Shown piece after piece: positions 35,370 to 43,876 of a stretch of DNA of 64,000 nucleotides. The stretch covers positions 186,001 through 250,000 of the forward strand of contig NZ_JBFONW020000001.1 of the NCBI RefSeq assembly GCF_040783535.2. The letters run 5' to 3'. The notes under the pieces are model-generated. The model had not been told where the DNA came from. It worked only from the letters and a program-made list of their open reading frames with translations, and did no database searches. The position numbers and the translations under genes were made by a program. Source of the stretch: Aestuariibius insulae (lineage in GTDB: Bacteria > Pseudomonadota > Alphaproteobacteria > Rhodobacterales > Rhodobacteraceae). Position 1 is the stretch's first letter. Every line of letters begins with the position of its first letter.

Positions 35370-36759
35370 GAGAGGCAGCCTCCCGGCCTGCGATGCGCCC
35401 GAAGACGGTTCCAATCGTCATGCCGAACCCGGCAAGATATCCTTGCCCGAGGATCGACCCGGCCATGATTTCCCCGGCGGCCCAGACATTCTCCAGCGCG
35501 CGGCTGGCGCCTTGCACCCGCGCCGTGTCGTCGACCTTCAGACCCAGATAGGTAAAGGTCACACCGGGCCGCAGGGTATAACCGTAAAACGGCGGCTCCA
35601 AAATCGGACGCGCCCAGTTCGTCTTGGGCGGCGACAGCCCCTCCGTCGCCAGCCCGTCCAGCTCCGTCGGATGAAACGTCCCGTCCCGGCAGGCCGCGTT
35701 AAAGGCCTCCACCGTCTCGCGCAGCTTGACCCCCGGCAGGCCTAGCCGTTGCGCGAGCCCGTCAATCGTCTCCGCCGTCTCGGGCGGGTAGACCGACGGC
35801 ATGAACAGCTCCCGGCTCTTATTGTCGATGATCGAAAACGCCACCTGATGTGGCTGCGCGGCCACCAACCGGCCCCAGATCGCATAGCGCTTGGGCCAGA
35901 CATCCTCGCCTTCATCATAGAACCGCGCACCGTCCTTATTCACGACAACCGAGAACGGCACGCAATCCAGCCGCGTGACGATCCCCCCATCGAATTTCGG
36001 AGCGCGCCCGTCAATCGCCACCGCATGACACTGCGTCGGATCCCCCACGCTCTGCGTGCCCTGATCGAGCATATCGCGCAGAACGACCCCGCGATTGTAG
36101 GGAGTCCCTCGGATCAGGAAGTTGCGCGCCGCGGGCCCCCAGGCCCTGGCCAGCCAGTCCAGATCGCCCTGAAATCCCCCGCTTGCCAGAACGATGGCCG
36201 ACCCGCTGACCGTCGCCATCTCTTCCCCGCAAAGCAGATCCACCGCCTCGAACCGGTCCCCAGCGAGATGCACATGGGTCACCTGCGTCTCGTAAAGAAA
36301 CCGCACGCCCAAAGCCTCTGCCGTCCGGTAATAGGCATTGACCAAAGCCTTCCCGCCGCCAAGAAAAAACGCATTCGTCCGGCTCAGCGACAGCGTCCCC
36401 GACAGCGACGGCTGAAACCGGATCCCATGCGCCTCCATCCAGGGCAAAGCCTCCTCGGACAGTCGGATCGCCATCCGCGCCAGACCTTCATCTGTATTGG
36501 CCTTGGTCACGCGAAGCAGATCGTCGAAATATTCGTCCTCGCCGTAGCTGTCCGTCAGAACCGACAGCGGCCCACGATGCATGCAGCGAAAGTTGCGGGT
36601 GTGCCGCGAATTGCCGCCGCGATAGGGCAGGGGAGCGGCCTCGACCATAAGCACCCGCGCGCCCTTTTCCGCCGCCTCGATCGCAGCGCACAAGGCGGCG
36701 TTGCCGCCGCCTGCCACGATGACGTCCCAATGCTGCGCTGCTACGGTTTCAAGCGTCAT
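35359..36759 (-). CDS. tcuA: FAD-dependent tricarballylate dehydrogenase TcuA
   Basis: A 466-residue flavoprotein of the fumarate reductase/succinate dehydrogenase family. The dinucleotide motif VIVAGGGNAALCAAIEAAE starts near residue 13, and the GGNSRHTRN, ASGGFQGD and FGMTIGTVFGR segments are typical. TcuA oxidises tricarballylate to cis-aconitate. Here the neighbours suggest a related tricarboxylate substrate. The start is the ATG at 36759, overlapping the end of the GntR gene by eleven bases; TTG at 36765 is an alternative. Transcribed as gntR-tcuA-tcuB. Confidence 0.85.
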   Translation of the reverse strand: MTLETVAAQHWDVIVAGGGNAALCAAIEAAEKGARVLMVEAAPLPYRGGNSRHTRNFRCMHRGPLSVLTDSYGEDEYFDDLLRVTKANTDEGLARMAIRLSEEALPWMEAHGIRFQPSLSGTLSLSRTNAFFLGGGKALVNAYYRTAEALGVRFLYETQVTHVHLAGDRFEAVDLLCGEEMATVSGSAIVLASGGFQGDLDWLARAWGPAARNFLIRGTPYNRGVVLRDMLDQGTQSVGDPTQCHAVAIDGRAPKFDGGIVTRLDCVPFSVVVNKDGARFYDEGEDVWPKRYAIWGRLVAAQPHQVAFSIIDNKSRELFMPSVYPPETAETIDGLAQRLGLPGVKLRETVEAFNAACRDGTFHPTELDGLATEGLSPPKTNWARPILEPPFYGYTLRPGVTFTYLGLKVDDTARVQGASRALENVWAAGEIMAGSILGQGYLAGFGMTIGTVFGRIAGREAASHVL

Positions 36760-37420
36760 CGGCAATCTCCCGATCCTCGCGAAGATCCCGAAGCTGCCGC
36801 AGCCGCGCCCGATGCGCCGCCGCGATATGCGCGCGCATCACATTCCCTGCCGTCTCCGGGTCGCGCGCCTCTAGCGCTGCAAGGATCTTTGCATGTTCGG
36901 ATAGCGCCTCCGAGGCCCGATCCCCCTCTTCCATCGTTGAGCGTCCGAGGATGAGAAGCGTCTTCGTCACCGCCGCGACGGATTTCATCAGGAACCGGTT
37001 GCGCGCCGCATCCAGCAGCCCCGCATGGAAATGCTGGTTCAGCCGGTAAAGCTCCTCCGCATCGCTCGTCTTCGTCATCGCCTGATGGATCTCGGAGAGC
37101 TCTGCCAACTCGACCTCCGACGCCGCCCGCGCCGCAAACTGCGCCGCTGCGCCTTCCAGAACCGCGCGCATGTCGTAAAGCTCGGAAATCTCCGCAGGCC
37201 CCAGCGTCCGGATCGTGGCCCCGCGCCGCGGCGTGTGCGTCACCAGCCCATCCGCTTCAAGCTGCCGGATCGCCTCGCGCACCGGCGTCCGGCTGATCCC
37301 GAACCGCTCCGCCAGATCCACCTCGGTCAGCCGATCACCCGGCACCATCGCACCGCTTCGAATCTCGGCTATGATCCGATGATAGGCATCCTGACCCTGA
37401 GGAATATCCGACTTCGCCAA
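36749..37420 (-). CDS. GntR family transcriptional regulator (FadR/FCD subfamily)
   Basis: A 223-residue regulator. The N-terminal winged helix (AERFGISRTPVREAIRQLEADGL) and the C-terminal all-helical FCD ligand domain (residues about 90-210, with aspartate and histidine positions that bind metal in the family) place it in the FadR group, which responds to small organic acids. The TTG start at 37420 follows AAGGAGC by nine bases. It leads tcuA and tcuB, and is divergent from the AbrB-family gene. In known tcu operons the regulator is of LysR type (TcuR), so a GntR regulator here is a change. Confidence 0.88.
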   Translation of the reverse strand: MAKSDIPQGQDAYHRIIAEIRSGAMVPGDRLTEVDLAERFGISRTPVREAIRQLEADGLVTHTPRRGATIRTLGPAEISELYDMRAVLEGAAAQFAARAASEVELAELSEIHQAMTKTSDAEELYRLNQHFHAGLLDAARNRFLMKSVAAVTKTLLILGRSTMEEGDRASEALSEHAKILAALEARDPETAGNVMRAHIAAAHRARLRQLRDLREDREIADDA

Positions 37421-37443
37421 GCAACTTGCTCCTTTGCCGCAGA

Positions 37444-37453
37444 TTGCATACAG
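37444..37453. promoter_or_regulatory. Possible GntR operator in the gntR-abrB divergent region
   Basis: TTGCATACAG resembles the palindrome TTGTATACAA seen at some FadR-type operators (8 of 10 bases). It lies in the 54-base gap between the two start codons, where both promoters must sit. Confidence 0.3.
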
Positions 37454-37474
37454 ATGGATACACTCGGACGCAAG

Positions 37475-38530
37475 ATGGAGAAATCGGTTATTTCGAGCAA
37501 TGGGTCACCTCACATTCGTCGTCTTGAGACAGTGCTCATCGCATCCGCCGGGGTCGCGATCTTCTGGTGGCTCGGCTTGCCGCTTCCATTTCTCTTCGGC
37601 CCGATGGTTGCCTGTCTGATCGCGGCTCTCGCGCAACGCCCTCTGAACGGCCTCGGCCAGCTCAGCATCGCGGCCCGGACAATCCTTGGCGTCGCGATCG
37701 GAGCGTCGATCACCCCCGAAGTTGTAGGACAGCTCCCTCAAATGGCGGCATCGGTCGCCTTCATGCCGCTCTATCTCCTCGTGATCGCGCTGATCGGTAT
37801 TCCATTCTTCGAGCGTATCTGCGGCTTTGACCGAGTGACGGCCTGGTACGCCTCAATGCCCGGCGGGCTTCAGGACATGGTGATCTTCGGTCAGGAGGCG
37901 GGCGGAGACGGGCGCGCGCTGTCGCTGATCCACGCGACCCGCGTCCTGATCGTGGTGACCGTGGCGCCCGCCGTCCTCATCTTCGGCTTCGGAGCCACCC
38001 TCGACAATCCGCTCGGCGCCCCGGCCCGGGACCTGCCCCTCGCCGAGATTACGATCATGATCGCGGCGGCGCTGATCGGCTGGAAAGCAGGCGAACGGAT
38101 CGGTCTTTTCGGCGCCTCGATCCTTGGACCGATGATCCTGACGGCGATCCTCTCCCTGTTGGGTCTCATCAACAGCCGCCCCCCGGCCGAGGCGATCCTC
38201 GCCGCGCAGTTCCTCATCGGGCTGGGCATCGGCGTCGGCTATGTCGGCGTCACTCTGATCGAGCTGCGCAAGGACGTACTCGCTGGCGTCGCCTTCGTTC
38301 TGATCCTCGCCGTTCTGGCCTTCATCTTCACCGAAATCGTCGTTCAGACCGGACTCGCCCCGCCGGTCGAGGGCTTTCTCTCCTTCGCCCCCGGCGGTCA
38401 GGCCGAGATGACCATCCTCGCGATCGTCGCCGGCGCCGACCTCGGCGTCGTCATCGTCCACCACCTGACCCGCGTCTTCCTCGTCATCACCGGAGCGCCG
38501 CTTGCCGCGCGCCTCTTCATCAAGAAGTAG
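37475..38530 (+). CDS. AbrB family (ammonia monooxygenase-like) membrane protein
   Basis: A 351-residue integral membrane protein, hydrophobic throughout and with two repeated halves around GLPLPFLFGPM and APVEGFLSFAPGGQAEM, as in the AbrB family (PF05145). The name comes from a claimed effect on aidB expression in E. coli; the structure is that of a transporter-like protein and the function is not established. The ATG at 37475 is preferred; one at 37454 is also in frame, and both ribosome sites are weak. It is divergent from gntR-tcuA-tcuB and convergent with tctE, so it may be coregulated with the tcu genes. Confidence 0.8.
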   Translation: MEKSVISSNGSPHIRRLETVLIASAGVAIFWWLGLPLPFLFGPMVACLIAALAQRPLNGLGQLSIAARTILGVAIGASITPEVVGQLPQMAASVAFMPLYLLVIALIGIPFFERICGFDRVTAWYASMPGGLQDMVIFGQEAGGDGRALSLIHATRVLIVVTVAPAVLIFGFGATLDNPLGAPARDLPLAEITIMIAAALIGWKAGERIGLFGASILGPMILTAILSLLGLINSRPPAEAILAAQFLIGLGIGVGYVGVTLIELRKDVLAGVAFVLILAVLAFIFTEIVVQTGLAPPVEGFLSFAPGGQAEMTILAIVAGADLGVVIVHHLTRVFLVITGAPLAARLFIKK

Positions 38531-38537
38531 ACCCGCT

Positions 38538-39908
38538 TCAGATTGCTCCGACCCGCTCGAGCACCGGAAAGTCCAGCGTCACCCGCAACCCCGGCCCTCC
38601 GGTATCGAGCGCGAGCGACCCTCCATGCTGGGCAACCACCGCTTCGGCAATCGGCAATCCCAGCCCGCTGCCCCGCCCGGGTTGCGCCTGTCCGAACCGG
38701 GCCAATGCCCGGTCGATATCTTTCTCCTCCAGCCCGCGCCCGTCATCTTCAAGCATCAATCGAACGATATCCCCGCTCCGATCCAGTGTGATCGACAGAC
38801 GCGTCAGATCCGGTCCCCCATGGGCCAGCGCATTGCCGATCAGGTTGACGATCGCCTCACGCAGCATCACGGGATCCCCGTCGATCAGGCAATCCCGCTC
38901 CGGCCTGACGATATCGACCGTGACGCCAGCGGCCTCCGCCCGCTCTTCAAAGCCCTGCGCAGCCTGCACCGTGATCACCGCTAGATCGACCGCCTCGAAC
39001 CCGGCTCCGGCAGACCCGGCCCGCATCCGCTCAAGTGTCAGCAGACGGTTGGCCAGATCGCTCGCCTGACCGGCCGCCTCGATCAAATCGCCTGCCCGCG
39101 CCTTGGCTGCCGAAAGAGATCCCGCCGTCATGATGCTGTCGCCCAGCGCCCGGATCCCGGCCAGCGGATTGCGCAACTGATGCGCCGCGTTCGAGATGAA
39201 ATCGGTCTGTGCCGTCATGGTCGTCCGGATTTGCCCGATCAGCGAATTGAGCTGCGTGACGATCCCGTCCGCTTCGGGCGGCACGCGCCGCCGGATCGGT
39301 GTCAGGTCGTCCGGACTGCGCCGCGAAATCGCGTCCTCCAGATCCAGAAGCGGCTTCAGGCCCAGCTTGACCCCGAACCAGACGCACAGTGCCACCGCAC
39401 CGATCAGGGCCGCCATCACCGCGATGACGTTGATCGCCGTCTCCCTCACGTAATCCTGCCGGATCGCCGCATCCTGCCAGACCGTGATCGTGAATGTTCC
39501 GCTCAGACCGCCGATCTGCCCGACATCCCAAAGGCGCAGCACCCGAACGTCGCGACCCTTGTAGATCCCGTCGTAAAGAACGAACGGCGCCTCCGTCTCC
39601 GGCACGCCGCTCACCGGGATGGGCGGCACGGCATATCCCGTCACAAACACGCCATCCGGCGCGTAGACGTGATAACGTATCGGTCCGCCTGCCGCATCGC
39701 TCAGCAACGCACCGGTCTCCCGCGACACCGCATCCCCGTCGAGCAGCGCAACGTCCCGCGCCACCGCAACAGCGGTAAAGAGAAGATCGCGGTCAAACAG
39801 CTCTTCCGCCGTTGCTTCAGCCTGCGCGACCCTCCAGAAGCCTAGGGCCAGCGCAACCAGCAATAGCGGGCAGACAATGATAAGGAAAAGCCTCAGCCGC
39901 AGCGACAT
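38538..39908 (-). CDS. tctE: Sensor histidine kinase, TctE type
   Basis: A 456-residue membrane kinase. Two transmembrane segments (about residues 6-25 and 166-185) bracket a periplasmic 2CSK_N sensor domain. The dimerisation box NAAHQLRNPLAG carries the phosphoacceptor histidine, and the ATPase has the N box LIGNALAHGG, G1 DDGRGLEE and G2 GSGLGLPIAEAV. Family members sense extracellular citrate or related acids and control TTT transporters. Its ATG overlaps the stop of the response-regulator gene (ATGA), and it is transcribed after it. Next to tctC, tctA and the tcu genes, this fits control of the locus. Confidence 0.9.
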   Translation of the reverse strand: MSLRLRLFLIIVCPLLLVALALGFWRVAQAEATAEELFDRDLLFTAVAVARDVALLDGDAVSRETGALLSDAAGGPIRYHVYAPDGVFVTGYAVPPIPVSGVPETEAPFVLYDGIYKGRDVRVLRLWDVGQIGGLSGTFTITVWQDAAIRQDYVRETAINVIAVMAALIGAVALCVWFGVKLGLKPLLDLEDAISRRSPDDLTPIRRRVPPEADGIVTQLNSLIGQIRTTMTAQTDFISNAAHQLRNPLAGIRALGDSIMTAGSLSAAKARAGDLIEAAGQASDLANRLLTLERMRAGSAGAGFEAVDLAVITVQAAQGFEERAEAAGVTVDIVRPERDCLIDGDPVMLREAIVNLIGNALAHGGPDLTRLSITLDRSGDIVRLMLEDDGRGLEEKDIDRALARFGQAQPGRGSGLGLPIAEAVVAQHGGSLALDTGGPGLRVTLDFPVLERVGAI

Positions 39909-40582
39909 CAGCTGATCTCTTGCCGGGCCAGACGATAGCCAAGCCCCCGGCTGACCTGAATCTCGAACCCATGCGGCTTCAGCCGCTTGCGAAGCCGGGA
40001 GACATGCACCTCGATGGCAGAGGCGTCGATATCGGCACCCGTCCCGTAGATCCGGTCCATCAGCGCCGATTTCGAGACCGTACGCCCCCGTTGTCGGAGC
40101 AGAGCTTCGAGCAGCATCAACTCCCGCCGCGGCAGATCAAGATCCGTCCCTCCGATGCGCACGGAGAGGCCGGTCGGATCCAGAACAAGGCCGTCCTGCT
40201 CGAGCATTTTCGTCGGCGCCGTGGCTTCACGCCGGGCGAGTGCACGAAGCCGCGCTTCGAGCTCTTCCATGGAAAACGGCTTGACCAGATAGTCGTCCGC
40301 ACCGGCATCCAGCCCCGCGACCCGGTCGGCCACCTGATCGTTTGCTGTCAGCAGCAGGACGGGCCGCGCATCGCCCCGCGCTCTGAGGTTGCGCAAAACC
40401 TGCATACCGCTCAGCGTCGGCAGGTTCACATCCAGAACGATCAGATCATTGCCATCCCCGTTCAGGAAATCATCCGCATCCCCCCCATCATGCAAGACAT
40501 CAGTGGCATGCCCTCGATCCTGAAGCCGATACGCGATCCCGCGCGCGACCGCTCTGTTGTCCTCGACGATGGCAATACGCAA
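39908..40582 (-). CDS. tctD: Response regulator, OmpR/TctD family
   Basis: A 224-residue response regulator. The receiver has the phosphoacceptor aspartate 51 in LIVLDVNLP, upstream acidic pocket ED near residues 7-8 and lysine in DYLVKPFS; the C-terminal winged helix (RRELMLLEALL, then IEVHVSRLRKRL) is of OmpR type. TTG at 40582 is the start, with GGAG seven bases before. Divergent from tctC, 116 bases apart. The gap contains two sets of direct repeats that could be its sites. It should activate tctC and the following genes when TctE senses substrate. Confidence 0.92.
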   Translation of the reverse strand: MRIAIVEDNRAVARGIAYRLQDRGHATDVLHDGGDADDFLNGDGNDLIVLDVNLPTLSGMQVLRNLRARGDARPVLLLTANDQVADRVAGLDAGADDYLVKPFSMEELEARLRALARREATAPTKMLEQDGLVLDPTGLSVRIGGTDLDLPRRELMLLEALLRQRGRTVSKSALMDRIYGTGADIDASAIEVHVSRLRKRLKPHGFEIQVSRGLGYRLARQEIS

Positions 40583-40599
40583 TTTTGATCTCCGAAAGG

Positions 40600-40648
40600 T
40601 TCACGCAAGTTTCACAACGCATCGTTGCGGGATCACGCGGTTGATCAC
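40600..40648. promoter_or_regulatory. Direct repeats in the tctD-tctC divergent region
   Basis: TTCAC occurs at 40600 and 40611 (period 11), and GATCAC at 40631 and 40643 (period 12). OmpR-type regulators bind tandem half-sites about one helical turn apart, so the first pair is a good TctD candidate. Confidence 0.4.
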
Positions 40649-40698
40649 CGCTGACACTAAGACGCGCAAAATCGCGTGTCACCTATGGGAGGAACTGA

Positions 40699-41808
40699 AT
40701 GACCATCTCGAAAACGGCTCGGGGCATGGCCCTGGCCGCAGCCACTGGTGTGGCAGCACTCTCGACATCGGCCAATGCCGCAGGCCACGGCATCGACCTG
40801 ACGGACGAAACCGTCCGCTTCATCATTCCGTTCTCGGAAAGCGGCGGCTCGGCCAAATGGGCCAACTTTTACGCCCCACTTCTCAGCGAGGCGCTTCCCG
40901 GCAATCCGACGGTCGTCGTCGAATACATGCCCGGCGCAGGCTCGACCCGAGGCGCCAACTGGTTTCAGGAACAGGATGCCGAGGACCACAACGGCACGCT
41001 GATCTTCGGCTCGTCCGGCTCGACGCAATTCCCTTATCTGCTCGACGATCCCCGGGTGCGCTATGAATACAGCGACTGGAACGTCGTCCTCGCCTCCGGC
41101 ACCGGCGGCGTGGCCTATCTTCCCCCCGATCTTGCGTCCCAGATGGACGGCCTCGACGTGACGGCCCTTCAGGACACCGACTTCATCTACGGCTCGCAGG
41201 GCGCAACCCGCCTCGATCTCGTGCCGCTTCTGGCCTGGGAGATGCTGGGCATGTCGGTCGAACCGGTCTTCGGAATCGAAGGACGCGGCGACGGACGCCT
41301 GATGTTCGAACGCGGCGAGGCGAATATCGACTACCAGACCTCCTCGGCCTATCTCTCCTCCGTAACCCCTCTGGTCGAGGCCGGTCAGGCCGTTCCGATG
41401 ATGACCTGGGGCGCACTGGACGAGGACGGCAACATCGTCCGCGACCCGACCTTCCCCGACATCCCGTCCTTCAAGGAAGTCTGCGAAGCGACCCCGGCCT
41501 GCGAAACATCCGGCCCCGCATGGGAAGCCTGGAAAGCCTTCATGATCGCGGGTTTTCCCGCGCAAAAGATGGTCTTCCTGCCCAAGGGTGCCTCAAACGA
41601 CGAGATCGTGACCTACACGCAGGCGTTCAACGACGTCATCGCGCGCGATGATTTCGCCGAACTCTCGGCCGCCCGTCTTGGCGTCTATCCCCAGATGACC
41701 GGCGACCGCGCCCAAGCCACGCTTGCGTCGGGCACAAATGTCGATCCCGCGGCGAAAGAGTTCGTCGTCAACTGGCTCGAAGAGTCCTACGGCGTCTCCC
41801 TGAACTAG
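40699..41808 (+). CDS. tctC: Tripartite tricarboxylate transporter substrate-binding protein TctC
   Basis: A 369-residue periplasmic binding protein. The signal peptide is cleaved after STSANA (about residue 27). The mature protein follows the Bug/TctC fold, with FIIPFSESGGSAKWANFY and VVVEYMPGAGSTRGANWF at the ligand cleft. Two cysteines in CEATPACETSG may form a disulfide; the length exceeds the usual 320 residues. It delivers a carboxylate to TctA-TctB. A strong GGGAGGAACTGA ribosome site precedes the ATG. A perfect hairpin follows the stop, so this gene may be expressed above the membrane genes. Confidence 0.9.
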   Translation: MTISKTARGMALAAATGVAALSTSANAAGHGIDLTDETVRFIIPFSESGGSAKWANFYAPLLSEALPGNPTVVVEYMPGAGSTRGANWFQEQDAEDHNGTLIFGSSGSTQFPYLLDDPRVRYEYSDWNVVLASGTGGVAYLPPDLASQMDGLDVTALQDTDFIYGSQGATRLDLVPLLAWEMLGMSVEPVFGIEGRGDGRLMFERGEANIDYQTSSAYLSSVTPLVEAGQAVPMMTWGALDEDGNIVRDPTFPDIPSFKEVCEATPACETSGPAWEAWKAFMIAGFPAQKMVFLPKGASNDEIVTYTQAFNDVIARDDFAELSAARLGVYPQMTGDRAQATLASGTNVDPAAKEFVVNWLEESYGVSLN

Positions 41809-41815
41809 GCGCCAT

Positions 41816-41841
41816 GACCCCCGCCACTTTAGGCGGGGGTC
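41816..41841 (+). terminator. Perfect hairpin between tctC and tctA
   Basis: GACCCCCGCC and GGCGGGGGTC form a 10-pair stem around ACTTTA. No T-run follows, so it is more likely an mRNA stabiliser or partial stop that keeps binding-protein output above permease output. Confidence 0.7.
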
Positions 41842-41860
41842 CCCTTTCGAAAGACATCCC

Positions 41861-43876
41861 ATGGACATCCTGACCACGGCGCTCCCGGCCCTGCACGAGG
41901 CGTTTTCGCTCATCCTGCAGCCCAGCCAGATCCTCTTTCTGATGACGGGCGTCCTTCTGGGACTGTCGGTCGGGGTCTTTCCCGGCCTCGGCGGGATCGC
42001 GGGCCTCAGCCTGGTCTTGCCCTTCATGTTCGGGATGGAGCCTGTCTCAGGCCTCGCCCTCATGGTCGGCCTGATCGCGGTCGTTCCCACCTCCGACACC
42101 TTCGCCAGTGTCCTGATGGGCATCCCCGGCTCCTCCTCATCGCAAGCCACCGTCCTCGACGGCTTCCCGCTCGCCCGCAAGGGAGAGGCCGCCCGCGCTC
42201 TCTCCGCCGCCTTCGCCTCCTCGCTTTTCGGGGGGCTCCTCGGCGCGACCGTTCTCACCTTCTTCATCCTGATCGCCCGCCCGCTCGTCCTCGCCTTCGG
42301 CACGCCCGAGATGCTGGCGATCACGATCCTCGGCCTGTCCATGGTCGCGATCCTCGCAGGTCGCCTGCCGCTCAAGGGTCTGGCCGCCGCCTGCCTTGGC
42401 CTGCTCGTCGGCACAATCGGCGAGGCGGGCGCGGGCGGCAGCCTGCGCATGGCGACCTACGACATCCCCTACCTCACCGATGGCATCCGCCTTGTCATCG
42501 TCGGTCTCGGCATCTTCGCCATCCCCGAGATCCTCAGCCTTCTGCGGCAAGACCAATCCATCTCGCGAGAGGCCTCTCTCGGCGCGGGCTGGCTCAGAGG
42601 TGTGCGCGACTGGTGGGCCAATATCTGGCTCTCCGTCCGCTGTTCGGTCATCGGTGTCATCGTGGGCGTGATCCCCGGCCTTGGCGGCTCTGTCGTCGAC
42701 TGGATCGCCTATGGCCACGCCGTCCAAAGCTCCAAGGACAAAAGCCAGTTTGGCTCGGGCGAGATCCGCGGCGTCATCGGCCCCGAAAGCTCGAACAACG
42801 CCAAGGAAGGTGGCGGCCTCGTCCCGACCCTCATCTTCGGCATCCCCGGCTCCGGCTCGATGGCCGTTTTCATCGGGGGGCTTGGGCTTCTTGGCTTCGA
42901 CGCTGGCCCGCAGCTCATCCAGAACAACCTCGACATCACCTACACCGTCGTCTGGTCCCTCGCGCTCGCCAACGTCTTTGGCGCTGGCCTCTGCATCGCG
43001 CTCTCCGGCGGCATCGCCAAGCTGACGACGATCCGTTTCTCCCTTCTGGCGCCGTTCCTCTTCATGATGATCGCCTTCGCGGCCTTCCAATCCCGTCAAA
43101 GCCTCGGGGATCTCGTCGCGCTCTTTTCCATCGGGCTTCTCGGCATCTTCCTGCGCCGCTTCGACTGGTCGCGCCCGGCCTTCCTGATCGGCTTCGTCCT
43201 GTCCCACCCGGCCGAGAAATTCGCCAATCAGGCCCACCAGATTGCAAGCTTCCGCTTCCGCGACAGCTTCGAAGCGGGCTTCGCCTACGTCGCCTCGCCC
43301 ATCGTCATCGTGATCCTTGTCTTCACGCTGATCTCCATCTTCCTCGGCCTCAAACAGGCCAAGCAAATCCGTTCGGAAGGTGAAGTGGAAACTGGCGCCA
43401 AGCGTGCTCCGCTGATCTTCCTACTCGTCCTGCTCGCCTACACCGTTACGGCTTGGGTCAACGCCTATATGATCCGTCTGACCTCCGACAAAATCTTCCC
43501 GCTCACCATCGCGACCGTCGGAATCATCGCACTCTGCCTTGTTCTGCTCCGCATGATCCGCGCGCCCGAAGGCGATGACGTATTCGCCGACCGTGAGGCG
43601 GCAGGAGAGGATGCAAACGCCCCCCATGGCCTTTGGTCCACGCTCGGCTGGTTCGGCGGCCTTCTGCTTCTCTCCTCGCTCCTTGGCTTCATTCTTGCGC
43701 TGGGCCTGTTCTTCCTCGCTTTCTTCCGCATCCGTGTGGGGCTTGGTTGGGCCCGCACACTCATCCTCTCGACCCTCGGGATCGCCGCGATCCTCGGCTT
43801 CGCCTACGTGCTCAACCGCGACTTCCCGCCGGGACTTCTGCAATCGTTCCTCGATCTTCCATGGCCCTTCACATGA
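41861..43876 (+). CDS. TctA-TctB fusion: TTT transporter permease with joined small subunit
   Basis: A 671-residue membrane protein. Residues 1 to about 500 are TctA, with the two family repeats marked by VFPGLGGIAGLS (near residue 40) and VIPGLGGSVVDWIAY (near residue 272). The remaining 150 residues contain four hydrophobic segments (about 510, 545, 590, 625) typical of a TctB small subunit, and no separate tctB gene lies in the locus. TctA plus TctB form the sodium- or proton-driven carboxylate channel fed by TctC. The final TGA overlaps the ATG of the PrpF gene (ATGA). Confidence 0.85.
   Translation: MDILTTALPALHEAFSLILQPSQILFLMTGVLLGLSVGVFPGLGGIAGLSLVLPFMFGMEPVSGLALMVGLIAVVPTSDTFASVLMGIPGSSSSQATVLDGFPLARKGEAARALSAAFASSLFGGLLGATVLTFFILIARPLVLAFGTPEMLAITILGLSMVAILAGRLPLKGLAAACLGLLVGTIGEAGAGGSLRMATYDIPYLTDGIRLVIVGLGIFAIPEILSLLRQDQSISREASLGAGWLRGVRDWWANIWLSVRCSVIGVIVGVIPGLGGSVVDWIAYGHAVQSSKDKSQFGSGEIRGVIGPESSNNAKEGGGLVPTLIFGIPGSGSMAVFIGGLGLLGFDAGPQLIQNNLDITYTVVWSLALANVFGAGLCIALSGGIAKLTTIRFSLLAPFLFMMIAFAAFQSRQSLGDLVALFSIGLLGIFLRRFDWSRPAFLIGFVLSHPAEKFANQAHQIASFRFRDSFEAGFAYVASPIVIVILVFTLISIFLGLKQAKQIRSEGEVETGAKRAPLIFLLVLLAYTVTAWVNAYMIRLTSDKIFPLTIATVGIIALCLVLLRMIRAPEGDDVFADREAAGEDANAPHGLWSTLGWFGGLLLLSSLLGFILALGLFFLAFFRIRVGLGWARTLILSTLGIAAILGFAYVLNRDFPPGLLQSFLDLPWPFT

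Noticed and set aside
37025..37474. Long N-terminal extension of the AbrB-family protein into gntR
   Set aside because: It would overlap gntR on the other strand; the membrane protein homology begins near 37500.
42137..43366. 409-codon minus-strand frame opposite tctA-tctB
   Set aside because: Highly acidic, repetitive translation typical of an antisense shadow.
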